A DNA stretch of 64,000 nt from the NCBI RefSeq assembly GCF_004342285.1, contig NZ_SMCV01000017.1, forward strand, positions 1 through 64,000. The letters run 5' to 3'. The stretch comes from Klebsiella sp. BIGb0138 (GTDB lineage Bacteria; Pseudomonadota; Gammaproteobacteria; Enterobacterales; Enterobacteriaceae). The position numbers and the translations under genes were made by a program. Positions 19,426 through 29,531 of this stretch are shown in pieces; positions within the stretch are counted from its first letter, which is position 1, and each line of letters begins with the position of its first letter. The notes below the pieces were generated by a model. That model was given only the letters and a program-made list of their open reading frames with translations, did no database searches and was not told where the DNA came from.

Positions 19426-20411
19426 GCCAGCTTCCGGGCCGGCTGCGGGTAACAAAAGAGAGTACAGCTATGTATCACCTTCGTGTACCGCAAACAGAAG
19501 ACGAACTAGAGAGCTACTATCAGTTCCGCTGGGAGATGCTGCGTAAGCCTCTGCATCAGCCTAAAGGGTCGGAGCGCGACGCCTGGGATGCGATGGCGCA
19601 TCATCAGATGGTGGTCGATGAAGAGGGGAATCTGGTTGCCGTCGGGCGGTTGTATATCAACGCTGAGAATGAAGCCTCCATACGTTTTATGGCCGTACAC
19701 CCTTCGGTGCAGGATAAAGGCCTTGGGACGCTGATGGCGATGACGCTGGAGTCCGTCGCCCGTCAGGAAGGGGTTAAGCGTGTGACCTGTAGCGCTCGCG
19801 AAGACGCGATGGATTTTTTTGCCAAGCTTGGTTTTGTTAACCAGGGCGAGATTACCACACCGACCACCACGCCGATTCGCCACTTCCTGATGATTAAACC
19901 GATCGCCTCGCTGGACGATATTCTGCATCGCGGCGACTGGTGCGGGCAGCTACAGCAGGCCTGGTATCAGCACATTCCGCTCAGCGAAAAAATGGGCGTG
20001 CGCATTCAGCAGTACACCGGCAAAAATTTCATCACCACCATGCCTGAAGCCGGCAATCAGAATCCGCACCATACTCTGTTCGCCGGGAGTCTGTTTTCAC
20101 TGGCGACGCTGACCGGCTGGGGGCTGATCTGGTTGATGCTGCGCGAGCGGCATTTAGGCGGCACGATTATCCTCGCCGATGCCCATATTCGCTATAGTCA
20201 GCCGATCAGCGGGCGCCCAAGCGCGGTTGCCGATCTGGGCTCGTTAAGCGGCGATCTCGATCGCCTGGCTCGCGGGCGCAAAGCGCGCGTGCAGCTGCAG
20301 GTCGAGCTGTTTGGCGATGAGAATCTGGGCGCCATTTTTGAAGGCATTTACATCGTCCTGCCGGCGAAGCCGTTTGGCTCGTATGAAGAGGGCGGTAACG
20401 AAGAAGAGTAA
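19422..20411 (+). CDS. fabY: Acetyl-CoA:ACP-type initiation protein FabY (YiiD)
   Basis: E. coli YiiD (FabY) can support initiation of fatty acid synthesis when FabH is missing. The 329-residue protein joins an N-terminal GNAT acetyltransferase domain (about 15-155; acetyl-CoA motif [10 protein letters not shown]) to a C-terminal hot-dog thioesterase-like domain (about 175-320; [17 protein letters not shown]). The ATG at 19422 is inside the dtd stop (ATGA overlap), giving the MSQLPG start; an earlier ATG at 19410 lacks support. It ends the four-gene cluster. Confidence 0.93.
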   Translation: MSQLPGRLRVTKESTAMYHLRVPQTEDELESYYQFRWEMLRKPLHQPKGSERDAWDAMAHHQMVVDEEGNLVAVGRLYINAENEASIRFMAVHPSVQDKGLGTLMAMTLESVARQEGVKRVTCSAREDAMDFFAKLGFVNQGEITTPTTTPIRHFLMIKPIASLDDILHRGDWCGQLQQAWYQHIPLSEKMGVRIQQYTGKNFITTMPEAGNQNPHHTLFAGSLFSLATLTGWGLIWLMLRERHLGGTIILADAHIRYSQPISGRPSAVADLGSLSGDLDRLARGRKARVQLQVELFGDENLGAIFEGIYIVLPAKPFGSYEEGGNEEE

Positions 20412-20426
20412 CGCCCGCCCCTCATC

Positions 20427-21350
20427 TCATGAGGGCTGGCCTGGCGAGCGGACTCGCCAGGCGATATCCCGCATGGCATCGCGCGCCGCCTGGCTGACGC
20501 CTGCCAGCTGAAAGAAACCGTGAATCACTCCGAGGTAGCGCTGGCAGGTACAGGCCACATTTTGCTCCGTCATCCGCTGGTACAGCGTTTCACCCTCATC
20601 ACGCAGCGGGTCGTATTCGGCGGTCAGAATATGCACGGGCGGCAGACCGCTGAAGTCGTCACGCCATAGCGGGCTGGCCTCAGGGTGCGAAAATGCCGTG
20701 GAAGGCAGATACATTTCGTAGCCGCTCAGCAGCGTATCCCGGGTGATGATGTAATCGTTGCCGTTGCTGACGTAGCTGGCCGAACCGGCGGTCGCATCGA
20801 GCATGGGGTAAATCAGAATCAGCTGTGCGGGCTGCCAGCCCTGCGCGGCTTTCAGCCGTAGTGCGGTGATGAGGGCCAGATGCCCGCCCGCGCTGTCGCC
20901 GGCGAGCGTGACACGCGCTATGTCGATCCCAAGCCGCCCGGCATAGCGGTGGATAATCAAGGCCCCTTTTTCCGCATCATCATGCGCGGCGGGAAAGGTC
21001 TCTTCGGGAGCCAATCTGTACTGCACGGCAATCACCCGGCAGCCGCTGCTATACGCCAGTTGCCGAAGCTGCCGATCGTGGGTGGCGAACCCACCGCTGA
21101 CAAAACAACCGCCGTGATAGTAGATGACGGCTGGCAGCACGCCCTCGGCATTGAGCGGCGATACCACGCGAAAAGTCATGTCTTCGAGCGTGATGTCCTC
21201 TACCTGAACGCGGCTTTCAGCCTCTCCGGCCAGCACCGTACTGGCCACATAGCCTGCTCTCCGGTCATCAATATTCTGTTCTCGCGAAGAGGGACGTCCC
21301 GCGGCAATAAACTCGTCAACCAGTTGGCTAATGCCTTTTTCCAGTGCCAT
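20427..21350 (-). CDS. Alpha/beta hydrolase of the hormone-sensitive lipase family
   Basis: The 307-residue cytoplasmic protein has the layout of HSL-type esterases (such as E. coli Aes): an oxyanion-hole motif HGGC at residues 79-82, a nucleophile Ser153 in GDSAGG, Asp247 in EYDPLRDEG and His277 in HGFF. The usual motif is HGGG, so the third-position Cys is a deviation. The substrate is not known; short-chain esters are the family norm. It is not at this place in E. coli K-12 and lies convergent to fabY with only 15 bases between. Confidence 0.88.
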   Translation of the reverse strand: MALEKGISQLVDEFIAAGRPSSREQNIDDRRAGYVASTVLAGEAESRVQVEDITLEDMTFRVVSPLNAEGVLPAVIYYHGGCFVSGGFATHDRQLRQLAYSSGCRVIAVQYRLAPEETFPAAHDDAEKGALIIHRYAGRLGIDIARVTLAGDSAGGHLALITALRLKAAQGWQPAQLILIYPMLDATAGSASYVSNGNDYIITRDTLLSGYEMYLPSTAFSHPEASPLWRDDFSGLPPVHILTAEYDPLRDEGETLYQRMTEQNVACTCQRYLGVIHGFFQLAGVSQAARDAMRDIAWRVRSPGQPS

Positions 21351-21451
21351 CTGTCACTCCTTTTTTCTGTATGGATATACAGCCTTATAACCTGGTTGTT
21401 AGCAAAAGAAAATCGGGAACGCTGGCGACAGAGAGAGATAGGGTGAGAAAG

Positions 21452-21475
21452 GGCCACATCGACTCTCCTGTGGCC
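21452..21475 (-). terminator. Hairpin between fdhE and the hydrolase gene
   Basis: GGCCACA and TGTGGCC pair around a 10-base loop. On the minus strand a short CCCTTTC tract follows, so this may be a weak terminator ending fdo-fdhE transcription. Confidence 0.5.
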
Positions 21476-21495
21476 TTTGCGTGCGAGGCGTTGCG

Positions 21496-21528
21496 GTATG
21501 CCGGGTAACCTGCGTCACCCGGCAATAC
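21496..21528. repeat. REP-like palindrome after fdhE
   Basis: TGCCGGGT and ACCCGGCA are perfect arms around a ten-base loop, extended by GTA/TAC with one bulged base. It sits eight bases downstream of the fdhE stop. Confidence 0.6.
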
Positions 21529-21536
21529 GGGAGGGC

Positions 21537-22466
21537 TTACTCTCCTTCACCCGGGAACATAAACGGGTTGATGGAGCTTCTGGCAAAGCCTTCCTGCTCC
21601 ATGTGGGCGTCCAGCACCAGCGAGGCGAGATCGTCGGCGACGGCCTCCACTTTCGGGTCCTTTTCCTGATACAGGATCTTCAGGTAAGTCCCGCAGTCGC
21701 CGCAGCTTTCGGCCTTAACCGCCGCCTGTTCATTATCCAGCGACCAGTAATGCAAATCGCGGCTCTGCTCGCAGTTGCTGCACTTCACGCGCACCACGTG
21801 CCATTCGGTTTCGCACAGGTTGCAGTGCAGATAGCGCAAACCCTGCGTGGTGCCAATTTGCACCATGCTGGATACCGGCATCGAACCGCAAACCGGGCAA
21901 AACTGGCGCTGTTCGCCGTACTCGGCACGCGCTTTGCCTGGGATCAGGCTCGCCATCTGCGCCCAGTACAGCGATAGAGCGGCCCAGATAAACGGCGCCT
22001 TATCGCTACTGACCGAGGCAAAGTCGGAGACGAAAAGGGCGCTGGCCATCAGCTCCAGCTCTTGTTCCGAAGCCTTTTCCAGGTTTTCGATGACCGCCAG
22101 CGCCGGGCCGCTCATCTCTGGCTTCAGCTCGGCGATGAGCGAATGCAGCAGCTTATGCCAGTGCTTATCGCGCGGCAGTACGTGAATATCCAGCGGCGGC
22201 TTGCCCCGTTCGTTCGCCTCTTTGAGGCGCGCGGTCAGGTCCATCTGTAGCGGATGGTCGTAGAGCACCACTTCCTGGGCGTGAGCAATCAGCGCGGCAA
22301 AGCGCAGATAATCGCCCAGCGGGTTGCTCTCCGCCAGTTCGCGCAGACGTTCCGCGCGGCGGTTATAAAGATTTTTCAGCCTGGGGAACAGTAACGGCGG
22401 AATGTATTCCGCCGTGCGTTTCTCGCTCGAACCCAGCTCATCTTGCGGGATTATGCGAATACTCAT
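21537..22466 (-). CDS. fdhE: Formate dehydrogenase formation protein FdhE
   Basis: FdhE is a cytoplasmic rubredoxin-like factor required for activity of the membrane formate dehydrogenases; it interacts with the catalytic subunits. The 309-residue protein has four CXXC motifs in its C-terminal half (FCPVCG, LHCNLCE, VKCSNCE, ESCGDCG), which bind iron. Its ATG overlaps the fdoI stop by four bases, making it the last gene of fdoGHI-fdhE. Confidence 0.97.
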   Translation of the reverse strand: MSIRIIPQDELGSSEKRTAEYIPPLLFPRLKNLYNRRAERLRELAESNPLGDYLRFAALIAHAQEVVLYDHPLQMDLTARLKEANERGKPPLDIHVLPRDKHWHKLLHSLIAELKPEMSGPALAVIENLEKASEQELELMASALFVSDFASVSSDKAPFIWAALSLYWAQMASLIPGKARAEYGEQRQFCPVCGSMPVSSMVQIGTTQGLRYLHCNLCETEWHVVRVKCSNCEQSRDLHYWSLDNEQAAVKAESCGDCGTYLKILYQEKDPKVEAVADDLASLVLDAHMEQEGFARSSINPFMFPGEGE

Positions 22467-23098
22467 TCAGTCTTGTTTTCCTGTTTCTGGCGAACCTCAC
22501 GGTACCAGCGGGGGTGATGTTTCTTCGCCCATGTTTTGGTAACCCAGCCTTCCACCATCGCGGTAATGGTGCCTTTCACCCACAGGGCGGCGTAAATATG
22601 CACCATGATAACCACAATTAAGGCGACCGCGGCAAATGAATGCAGCATGAGCGCCAATCGGATTACCGGGATTGAGAACGCAGGCGCAAAATACGGACGC
22701 CAGATAATCACCCCGCTCACCAGCAGCAGAACCAGCAAAATAATCGCCGCCCAGAATACGCATTTCTGGCCGAAGTTATAGCGCCCGGTGTCACCTACCT
22801 CCTCGTTGACGACGATCTTACGAATATTCTTCGCCCAAAAGATATCATCCCGATTGATTAGGTTGTGGTGCCAGTAGCGGAAAAACATGATGATGAAGGA
22901 AGCAAACATGATCACGCCAACAAACGGGTGCAGTATTCGCGCCAGCTGCGGTGTCCCCATGATGTGCATCAGCCAGTTGAAGGACGGGAAAAAGAATCCC
23001 AGCCCGCTGATTGCCGCCAGCACGAAGCAGAAGGCGGTCACCCAGTGGTTGATGCGTTCCGGCGCCGTGTAGCGCACGATGGTGTCACGTCTTTTCAT
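22463..23098 (-). CDS. fdoI: Formate dehydrogenase-O cytochrome b556 subunit
   Basis: FdoI is the inner-membrane gamma subunit that takes electrons from FdoH and reduces quinone. The 211-residue protein has four predicted membrane helices and the conserved histidines of the family, for example in [11 protein letters not shown] and [18 protein letters not shown], which bind two b hemes. Four-base overlaps join it to both fdoH and fdhE. Confidence 0.97.
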   Translation of the reverse strand: MKRRDTIVRYTAPERINHWVTAFCFVLAAISGLGFFFPSFNWLMHIMGTPQLARILHPFVGVIMFASFIIMFFRYWHHNLINRDDIFWAKNIRKIVVNEEVGDTGRYNFGQKCVFWAAIILLVLLLVSGVIIWRPYFAPAFSIPVIRLALMLHSFAAVALIVVIMVHIYAALWVKGTITAMVEGWVTKTWAKKHHPRWYREVRQKQENKTE

Positions 23099-23997
23099 TT
23101 GCGCACCTCGTCATTCTCTTCATGCAGGTTATCTTCTTCCTCGTCTGCGCGGTTCGGACCGACGCCGACATAGTGGAAGATACTGGCGGCGAAGGTGGCG
23201 GCAAAACCGACCGCCGCGAGCGGTTTCCAGATGCCTTTCCAGAACTTCACGGTGGCGCTGATTTCCGGGTTTTCCGGCAGACCGTGATACAGATTCGGCT
23301 TGTCGGCGTGGTGCAGCACGTACATCACGTGCGTACCGCCGACGCCGGCCGGATCGTACAGGCCCGCGTTATCATACCCGCGGGTTTTCAGTTCGGCGAC
23401 GCGCTCGCCGGCCAGCACTTTCATATCCTCTTTGGAGCCAAAGTGGATAGCGCCGGTCGGGCAGGTTTTCACACACGCCGGCTCCTGGCCGACGGAAACA
23501 CGGTCTACGCACAGCGTACATTTGTAGACGCGGTTGTCTTCCGGGTTGAGTCGCGGCACGTCGAACGGACAGCCGGCGATGCAGTAGCCGCAGCCGATGC
23601 ACTGCTCGGACTGGAAGTCGACAATACCGTTGGCATACTGAATGATCGCGCCTTCCGAGGGACACGCCTTCAGGCAGCCCGGATCGGCGCAGTGCATACA
23701 GCCATCCTTACGGATCAGCCACTCCAGTTTGTCGTTCTGCTCCACTTCCGAGAAACGCATCACCGTCCACGATTTGGCGGTTAGATCCGCCGGGTTATCG
23801 TACACCCCGACGTTGTGACCGACTTCATCACGGATGTCATTCCATTCTGAACAAGCGACCTGACAGGCCTTACAGCCGATACAGGTGGTCACGTCGATAA
23901 GCTTCGCGACTTCCTGCTGGTGGTCCCGCGCCTGCGGCGCGGGAGTGAAACCGTTAGTCGCGGAACGACGAATGATGTCTTGCGATTGATAAGCCAT
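23095..23997 (-). CDS. fdoH: Formate dehydrogenase-O iron-sulfur subunit
   Basis: FdoH carries electrons from FdoG to the cytochrome subunit through four [4Fe-4S] clusters. The 300-residue protein has several ferredoxin-type cysteine clusters (for example [51 protein letters not shown]) and a C-terminal membrane anchor at about residues 258-280. The large part faces the periplasm, carried out with FdoG by the Tat system. Confidence 0.97.
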   Translation of the reverse strand: MAYQSQDIIRRSATNGFTPAPQARDHQQEVAKLIDVTTCIGCKACQVACSEWNDIRDEVGHNVGVYDNPADLTAKSWTVMRFSEVEQNDKLEWLIRKDGCMHCADPGCLKACPSEGAIIQYANGIVDFQSEQCIGCGYCIAGCPFDVPRLNPEDNRVYKCTLCVDRVSVGQEPACVKTCPTGAIHFGSKEDMKVLAGERVAELKTRGYDNAGLYDPAGVGGTHVMYVLHHADKPNLYHGLPENPEISATVKFWKGIWKPLAAVGFAATFAASIFHYVGVGPNRADEEEDNLHEENDEVRK

Positions 23998-24009
23998 AAG
24001 TCGTCTCCG

Positions 24010-27000
24010 TTACACCTTTTCCACGTTCACGAGGAAGGCTTTAAACTCCGGCGTTTGCGTGTTCGCATCGCCGACGAACGGCGTCAGCGTGTTGGCGATA
24101 AAGCCTTTCTTCGCCACCCCTTCATAGCCCCAGTGGATAGGAATACCGATAGTATCGATATCCTTGCCGTCCACTTTCAGCGTGCGAATGCGCTTGGTCA
24201 CCACCGCCTTGGCTTTGATATAGCCGCGGTTGGAGGAGACTTTGACGGTATCGCCATGGCCGATACCAAGCTTGTTCGCCAGCTTCTCGCCGATTTCCAC
24301 GAACTGTTCCGGCTGCGCGATCGCGTTGAGCAACGCGTGCTTGGTCCAGTAGTGGAAGTGCTCGGTGAGACGATAGGTGGTACCGACGTACGGGAACCTA
24401 TCCGCTTTCCCCATCTGTTCCAGGTCGCCGCTGAAGACGCGGGCGGCCGGGTTGGAGACGACATTCGGGTGCAGCGGGTTGGTACCCAGCGGCGTTTCGA
24501 ACGGCTCGTAGTGTTCCGGGAACGGCCCCTCCGCCATCTTATCGAGGGCGAACAGGCGGCCCATCCCTTCAGGCTGCATGATAAACGGCCCGACATCGCT
24601 GCCCGGCGCTGCCGCGCTGTAGTCCGGAATATCCATACCGGCCCATTTGGCGCCATCCCATTTCAGAATCTGACGTTTCGGATCCCACGGTTTACCCTGC
24701 GGGTCCGCGGAGGCGCGGTTATACAGGATGCGGCGGTTGAGCGGCCACGCCCAGGCCCAGCCCAGCGTATTACCCAGTCCTGACGGGTCGGCGTTATCGC
24801 GGCGGGCCATCTGGTTGCCTTCCGGCGTCCAGCTCCCGGCGAAGATCCAGCAGCCGCTGGAGGTGGTGCCGTCATCGCGCAGCTGCGCAAAAGAGCTGAG
24901 CTGCTGGCCTTTCTTCACCACCACCGCGCCGGTGACCGGGTCGGTCAGGTCCGCCAGCGCCTTACCGTTGCTCTCCATCGCCACTTCTTCCGAAGCCGGT
25001 TCGTGCGGCGTGGAGTAGTCCCACGTCATATTCAACACCGGTTCTGGCGTCGGGCCGCCTTCTTCGGCGTACATTTTCCGCAGGCGTAAGAAGATACCGG
25101 CCAGAATTTCACCATCGGTGGTCGCAATCCCCGGGGCGTCCGCGCCTTTCCAGTGCCACTGCAGCCAACGCCCGGAGTTGACGATAGAACCGTTCTCTTC
25201 GGCGAAGCAGGTGGAGGGCAGGCGGAAGACTTCGGTCTGGATTTTCGCCGGGTCAACATCGTTCGACTCACCGTGGTTTTGCCAGAAGGTAGAGGTTTCG
25301 GTGTTGAGCGGATCGATGGTCACCAGAAACTTCAGTTTCGACAGCGACTCGACGACCTTGTTTTTATTCGGGAACGATGCGACCGGGTTAAAGCCCTGGC
25401 ACAGATAGCCGTTCACTTTGCCCTGGTGCATCATGTCGAAGTACTGCAGCACGTCGTAACTCTTATCCCACTTCGGCAGCCAGTCGAAGCCCCAGCTGTT
25501 CTCAGCCGTCGCTTTATCGCCAAAGAAGGCCTTCATCATCGAGACGAAGAATTTCGGATAGTTGCCCCAGTAGTTCACCTGATCTTTCAGCAGCGGTTTC
25601 GGCGTGTTGGCGGTCAGGTAGGTTTGCAGGTCGGCCTGTTTTTCGCCTGGCAGGTTCATATAACCCGGCAGGCTGGTGGAGAGCAGTCCCAGGTCGGTCA
25701 GCCCCTGAATATTAGAGTGACCGCGCAGGGCGTTCACGCCGCCGCCGGCCATCCCCATATTGCCGAGCAGCAGCTGAATCATCGCCATTGTACGGATGTT
25801 CTGCGCCCCGATAGAGTGCTGCGTCCAGCCGAGAGCGTAGAGGAATGACGCGGTTTTATCCGGCGCGCTGGTTTCGGCGATGTACTCGCAGACTTTCAGG
25901 AAGTCGGCCTTTGGCGTACCGCAGATATTTTCCACGACGTCCGGGGTATAGCGGGAAACGTGCTGTTTCAGCAGGTTCCATACGCAGCGCGGATGTTGCA
26001 GAGAGGTATCGCGTTTGGCGAAGCCGTTTTCATCCAGCTCATAGTTCCAGCTGGTCTTATCGTAGCTGCGTTTTTCCGCGTTATAGCCGCTGAACAGGCC
26101 ATCGTCGAAGCTGTAATCCTCACGCACGATCAGGCTGGCGTTGGTATAGGCTTCGGTGTACTCGCGGTTGAATTTTTCGTTATTCAACAGGTACAGGATA
26201 ACGCCTGACAGGAAGGTAATGTCAGTCCCGGAACGAATCGGGGTATAGAAGTCGGCTACCGACGCGGTACGCGTAAAGCGTGGGTCGATAACAATCAGCT
26301 TCGCGCCGTTGTGAATTTTGGCTTCCATCGCCCAGCGGAACCCTACCGGGTGCGCTTCAGCGGCATTACCGCCCATTACCACGATCAGGTTGGCGTTTTT
26401 AATGTCAACCCAGTGGTTGGTCATCGCACCGCGACCAAATGTTGGAGCAAGACTTGCTACCGTTGGTCCGTGTCAGACGCGCGCCTGGTTGTCGACCGCG
26501 AGCATACCGAGCGCGCGGGTGAATTTCTGCGTTAAATAGCCGGTTTCGTTACTTGATGCGGAGGCGCACAGCATCCCGGTGGTCAACCAGCGGTTGACGG
26601 TGGTGCCGGCGTCGTTTTGCGCAATAAAGTTGGCATCGCGGTCTTCTTTCATCAGCTTCGCGATGCGATCGAACGCTTCATCCCAGCTGATTTGCTGCCA
26701 TTTGTCGGAGCCTGGCGCGCGATATTCCGGGAATTTCAGGCGGCTTTCGGAATGGATAAAGTCTACCAGTCCCGCCCCTTTCGGGCAGAGCGCACCACGG
26801 TTGACCGGATGGTCCGGGTCACCTTCGATATGAAAAATGGATGCTTTGGCGTTTTTTGCACCGTCACCGAGGCTATACATTAACAGCCCACAACCGACAG
26901 AACAGTACGTACAGGTGTTACGGGTTTCACGGGTACGCAGCAGCTTATATTGCCGGGTTTCCGCGAGCGCAGCGCCTGGGGCAAAACCCAGCGCTGCAGC

Positions 27001-27060
27001 CGTTGTGCCTGCCATACCGCCAGCGCAGATCTTAAAGAACTGCCTTCTGCTGACCTGCAT
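24010..27060 (-). CDS. fdoG: Formate dehydrogenase-O catalytic subunit, selenoprotein
   Basis: FdoG oxidises formate to CO2 at a molybdenum bis-MGD centre on the periplasmic side during aerobic or nitrate growth. The gene must be read through an in-frame TGA at 26473-26475, which encodes selenocysteine 196, the Mo ligand; the full product is 1016 residues. A Tat signal (SRRQFFK, residues 4-10) and an iron-sulfur cluster set (Cys50, 53, 57, 92) precede it. A SECIS hairpin follows the TGA at once. Automatic gene calling would split it into pieces of 195 and about 800 residues. Confidence 0.97.
26434..26475 (-). promoter_or_regulatory. SECIS element of fdoG
   Basis: Directly after the TGA codon the minus strand folds as a bacterial SECIS. 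The apical stem is AGCAA-GTCT-TGCT with the needed bulged T just before it and a GT in the loop; an outer ACCAA/TTGGT pairing closes the base. SelB binds this structure to deliver Sec-tRNA. Confidence 0.9.
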
Positions 27061-27216
27061 GGTTCACTCCTTGTATCGACATTGTCACATGTAGTTATTT
27101 ACTTTGCGGTAAGGGTCGCAAAGGTTCAGAATTGGGGGTGATCACTCTTTTACTTGAAGGGGTATGTAAAGAATACCACATTGTGTGTATGCCTGTTCCA
27201 ATACGGTTAAGACAAA

Positions 27217-28053
27217 GTGAATAAGAACCCTCATCAACAAGTTGGAAATGTGACGAATATCACAGGTTACCGTCAGGTCACGCTCTGGAAGCGCGAGAAT
27301 TTGCAACATCCTCAGTCTGACGAGTTAGCGGAGGAGGTTCCCGTTGCGCTGGTCTATAACGGCATCTCACACGTCGTGATGATGGCCTCTCCCAGCGATC
27401 TTGAACGGTTTGCCGTGGGGTTTTCGTTATCCGAAGGGATTATCGAAAACCGACGAGAGATCTACGGGATGGAGGTGGTGCAGGCATGCAACGGTCTGGA
27501 AGTGCAGATTGAGCTCTCCAGCCGCCGTTTTATGGGGCTTAAAGAGCGTCGGCGCGCGCTGGCCGGGCGAACGGGCTGCGGTGTATGCGGCGTTGAGCAG
27601 TTAAATGATATCGGCAGGCCGGTGAAACCATTACCTTTTACACAAACCTTCAACCTGGCGCATCTCGATCGCGCGCTGGAGCATCTGAATGATGTTCAGC
27701 CGATCGGTCGGGTGACCGGATGTACTCATGCGGCGGCGTGGCTGCGTCCGTCCGGTGAGCTGACGGGCGGGCATGAAGATGTCGGTCGTCACGTGGCGCT
27801 GGATAAACTGCTTGGCCGGCGTGTGGAGGAGGGGGACGACTGGCAGCACGGGGCGGCGTTAGTCTCCAGCCGTGCCAGCTACGAGATGGTGCAGAAGGCG
27901 GCGATGTGCGGCGTCGAGATTCTGTTTGCCGTTTCCGCCGCCACCGCTCTGGCGGTAGAAGTGGCGGAACGTTGTAACCTGACGCTGGTGGGTTTTTGCA
28001 AGCCAGGCAGGGCAACGATTTACACCCATCCGCAGCGGTTAATCGCGGCTTAA
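27217..28053 (+). CDS. fdhD: Formate dehydrogenase sulfurtransferase FdhD
   Basis: FdhD passes sulfur from IscS to the molybdenum cofactor, a step needed for FdoG activity. The 278-residue protein has the key CXXC motif at Cys121-Cys124 ([11 protein letters not shown]) and the conserved GCTHAAAWL and [14 protein letters not shown] segments. The start is GTG, as the upstream sequence has no in-frame ATG. It diverges from fdoG across 156 bases that must hold both promoters. Confidence 0.96.
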   Translation: MNKNPHQQVGNVTNITGYRQVTLWKRENLQHPQSDELAEEVPVALVYNGISHVVMMASPSDLERFAVGFSLSEGIIENRREIYGMEVVQACNGLEVQIELSSRRFMGLKERRRALAGRTGCGVCGVEQLNDIGRPVKPLPFTQTFNLAHLDRALEHLNDVQPIGRVTGCTHAAAWLRPSGELTGGHEDVGRHVALDKLLGRRVEEGDDWQHGAALVSSRASYEMVQKAAMCGVEILFAVSAATALAVEVAERCNLTLVGFCKPGRATIYTHPQRLIAA

Positions 28054-28181
28054 ATTTAAGTCAGTTTTTTTGAATGATGACAACAAATCCTTCTGCTTTT
28101 TGTTCGGCGATGTGAGGGCTATTATTTATCACATCAAGGCACAGCGCCTTATCCAAACAACTAACGTAAAGGGTTTATCTC

Positions 28182-28394
28182 ATGAAAAGCATCAAAACTT
28201 TTGTCGCAGTTATCGCTCTGGCCGCTTCTTTTGGCTCCTTCGCTGCGCAGTCTGTCAGCGCTAGCGCGTCGACAATGGACGGTGCAGAAGCGAAAATCGC
28301 CGCCCAGGCTCAGGCCGCAGGTGCATCGTCTTACACCATCACCGAAGCCTTCACCGGTAACCGTGTACATATGACGGCAGAACTGAACAAATAA
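28182..28394 (+). CDS. YdgH/BhsA/McbA-like (DUF1471) periplasmic protein
   Basis: This 70-residue protein starts with a signal peptide (KTFVAVIALAASFGSFA, cleaved near residue 21), leaving a small domain that ends ITEAFTGNRVHMTAELNK, typical of the DUF1471 family. Enterobacteria have many paralogs, several induced by stress and affecting biofilm or envelope traits; this one's role is not known. A terminator follows. The E. coli locus has yiiG and frv genes here instead. Confidence 0.85.
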   Translation: MKSIKTFVAVIALAASFGSFAAQSVSASASTMDGAEAKIAAQAQAAGASSYTITEAFTGNRVHMTAELNK

Positions 28395-28425
28395 GCGTAT
28401 TCCAGAGGGAGTATTGCTCCAGTCG

Positions 28426-28450
28426 AAAGAGCGCCTACGGGCGCTTTTTT
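28426..28450 (+). terminator. Terminator of the DUF1471 gene
   Basis: AGCGCC-tac-GGGCGCT is followed by six T residues. The last bases overlap the stop codon of the convergent azlD gene. Confidence 0.85.
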
Positions 28451-28772
28451 AGTGAATACCCGCCAGACGCAGCAGCGCTGTGGCTACGGCCGCCGCGATA
28501 ATCACCACGATCAGCGGCATCTTACGCCAGGCGAGAAAAACGGCGCAGCCGACCCCCAGCACCCGTGCCATGCCGGCAAAATGTTCACCCTCATAAAAGG
28601 TGGTGGCCAGGGCGACCGAAAACAGCAATACCGTTGCGGCGTCAGACAGTAGCGCCTGAGAACGTTCAGAGAGCGCTAAGCGATTGCCGAGTTTCGCCCC
28701 GCCGAGACGCATCAAATAGGTCCCTCCCGATAGAATCGCCATGCCGACGATCAACAGCGTGATGTGAGCCAT
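28449..28772 (-). CDS. azlD: AzlD-family branched-chain amino acid export subunit
   Basis: AzlD proteins are the small partner of AzlC in exporters of branched-chain amino acids or their analogs (E. coli YgaH-YgaZ is the valine exporter). The 107-residue hydrophobic protein has about four membrane helices and begins MAHITLLIVGMAILSGGTYLMR, typical of the family. Its ATG overlaps the azlC stop. The substrate here is not shown by sequence. Confidence 0.85.
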   Translation of the reverse strand: MAHITLLIVGMAILSGGTYLMRLGGAKLGNRLALSERSQALLSDAATVLLFSVALATTFYEGEHFAGMARVLGVGCAVFLAWRKMPLIVVIIAAAVATALLRLAGIH

Positions 28773-29431
28773 TATTTTTTCCTCGTCATTAAGCCCAGCA
28801 GAGAGAGCAGTACCGGCAAGCCTGGCGGGGCAAAAGGCACCGCGGCGAGAGATAACGCGGCACCGCTACAGGCCCGGATCAGGGTCGTGCGGTTTTTAAA
28901 CGCCGGTACCACCAGGGCCAGCAGAATGGCGGGGAACACCGCATCCAGGCCGATGGTTTCCGGGGCGGGCAACAGTTTGCCGACCATGGCGCCGAGTAGC
29001 GCTCCCGCGGGCCATAAAATCGCCACGCCCAGCCCGCACAGCCAGTAGGCGGCTTTACGCTGCTCCGGCGTTTTTTGTGATAAGCCGAACACCACGCTTT
29101 CATCATTCATAATGTGGCAGCCCAACAGGCTGGCGCCGCGCTTGCCGACCAGGTCGCGTACCGTGACGCCAAACGGCACATGCCGGGCGTTAACCAGTAA
29201 GCCTGCGGCAGCGGCCGCCAGCGGGTTACCGCCGCTGGCTACGATGCCGATAAACATAAATTCCGATGCGCCTGCCAGCACGGAAACAGAGAGCACGAAC
29301 GGTACCCACATCGGGAAACCATAGGCCATCGCCAGCGAGCCATAGGACATGCCGACGATGCCGACCGCCAGGCATACTAAAAATATCGCTTTTAGCGTGT
29401 CTCCTTTGAGACGAGAGAAATATTGCCGCAT
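28772..29431 (-). CDS. azlC: AzlC-family permease
   Basis: AzlC is the large membrane subunit of AzlCD exporters. The product has about five to six helices and the family features VPFGVTVRDL and ASEFMFIG. I place the start at 29431 (MRQYFSRLKGD, 219 residues, normal for the family). A more upstream ATG at 29461 directly follows a TATAAT -10 hexamer and lies within operator sequence, so it probably precedes the transcript. The start remains the weak point. It is co-transcribed with azlD and diverges from an XRE-cupin regulator. Confidence 0.82.
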   Translation of the reverse strand: MRQYFSRLKGDTLKAIFLVCLAVGIVGMSYGSLAMAYGFPMWVPFVLSVSVLAGASEFMFIGIVASGGNPLAAAAAGLLVNARHVPFGVTVRDLVGKRGASLLGCHIMNDESVVFGLSQKTPEQRKAAYWLCGLGVAILWPAGALLGAMVGKLLPAPETIGLDAVFPAILLALVVPAFKNRTTLIRACSGAALSLAAVPFAPPGLPVLLSLLGLMTRKK

Positions 29432-29442
29432 ACATTTTAGCC

Positions 29443-29512
29443 ATATCGAACGAATTTCCATTATAATGAACGCAACACTATCGACTTTCAAGTCGAACGA
29501 ATCGTTCGATAT
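29443..29512. promoter_or_regulatory. Operator array between azlC and the XRE regulator
   Basis: A 17-bp palindrome TCGAACGA-a-TCGTTCGA lies at 29493-29509. A second dyad, TCGACT-ttca-AGTCGA, overlaps it at 29481-29496. The same TCGAACGAAT decamer recurs at 29446-29455, just past a TATAAT hexamer (minus strand, 29462-29467 region) that looks like the azlC -10. The layout suggests the divergent XRE protein binds here and controls both promoters. Confidence 0.72.
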
Positions 29513-29531
29513 AAAAAACACGGAGCCGTGT

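Noticed and set aside
26473-26475. Apparent nonsense mutation splitting fdoG
   Set aside because: The TGA is the selenocysteine codon at the expected position 196 and is followed immediately by a proper SECIS hairpin.
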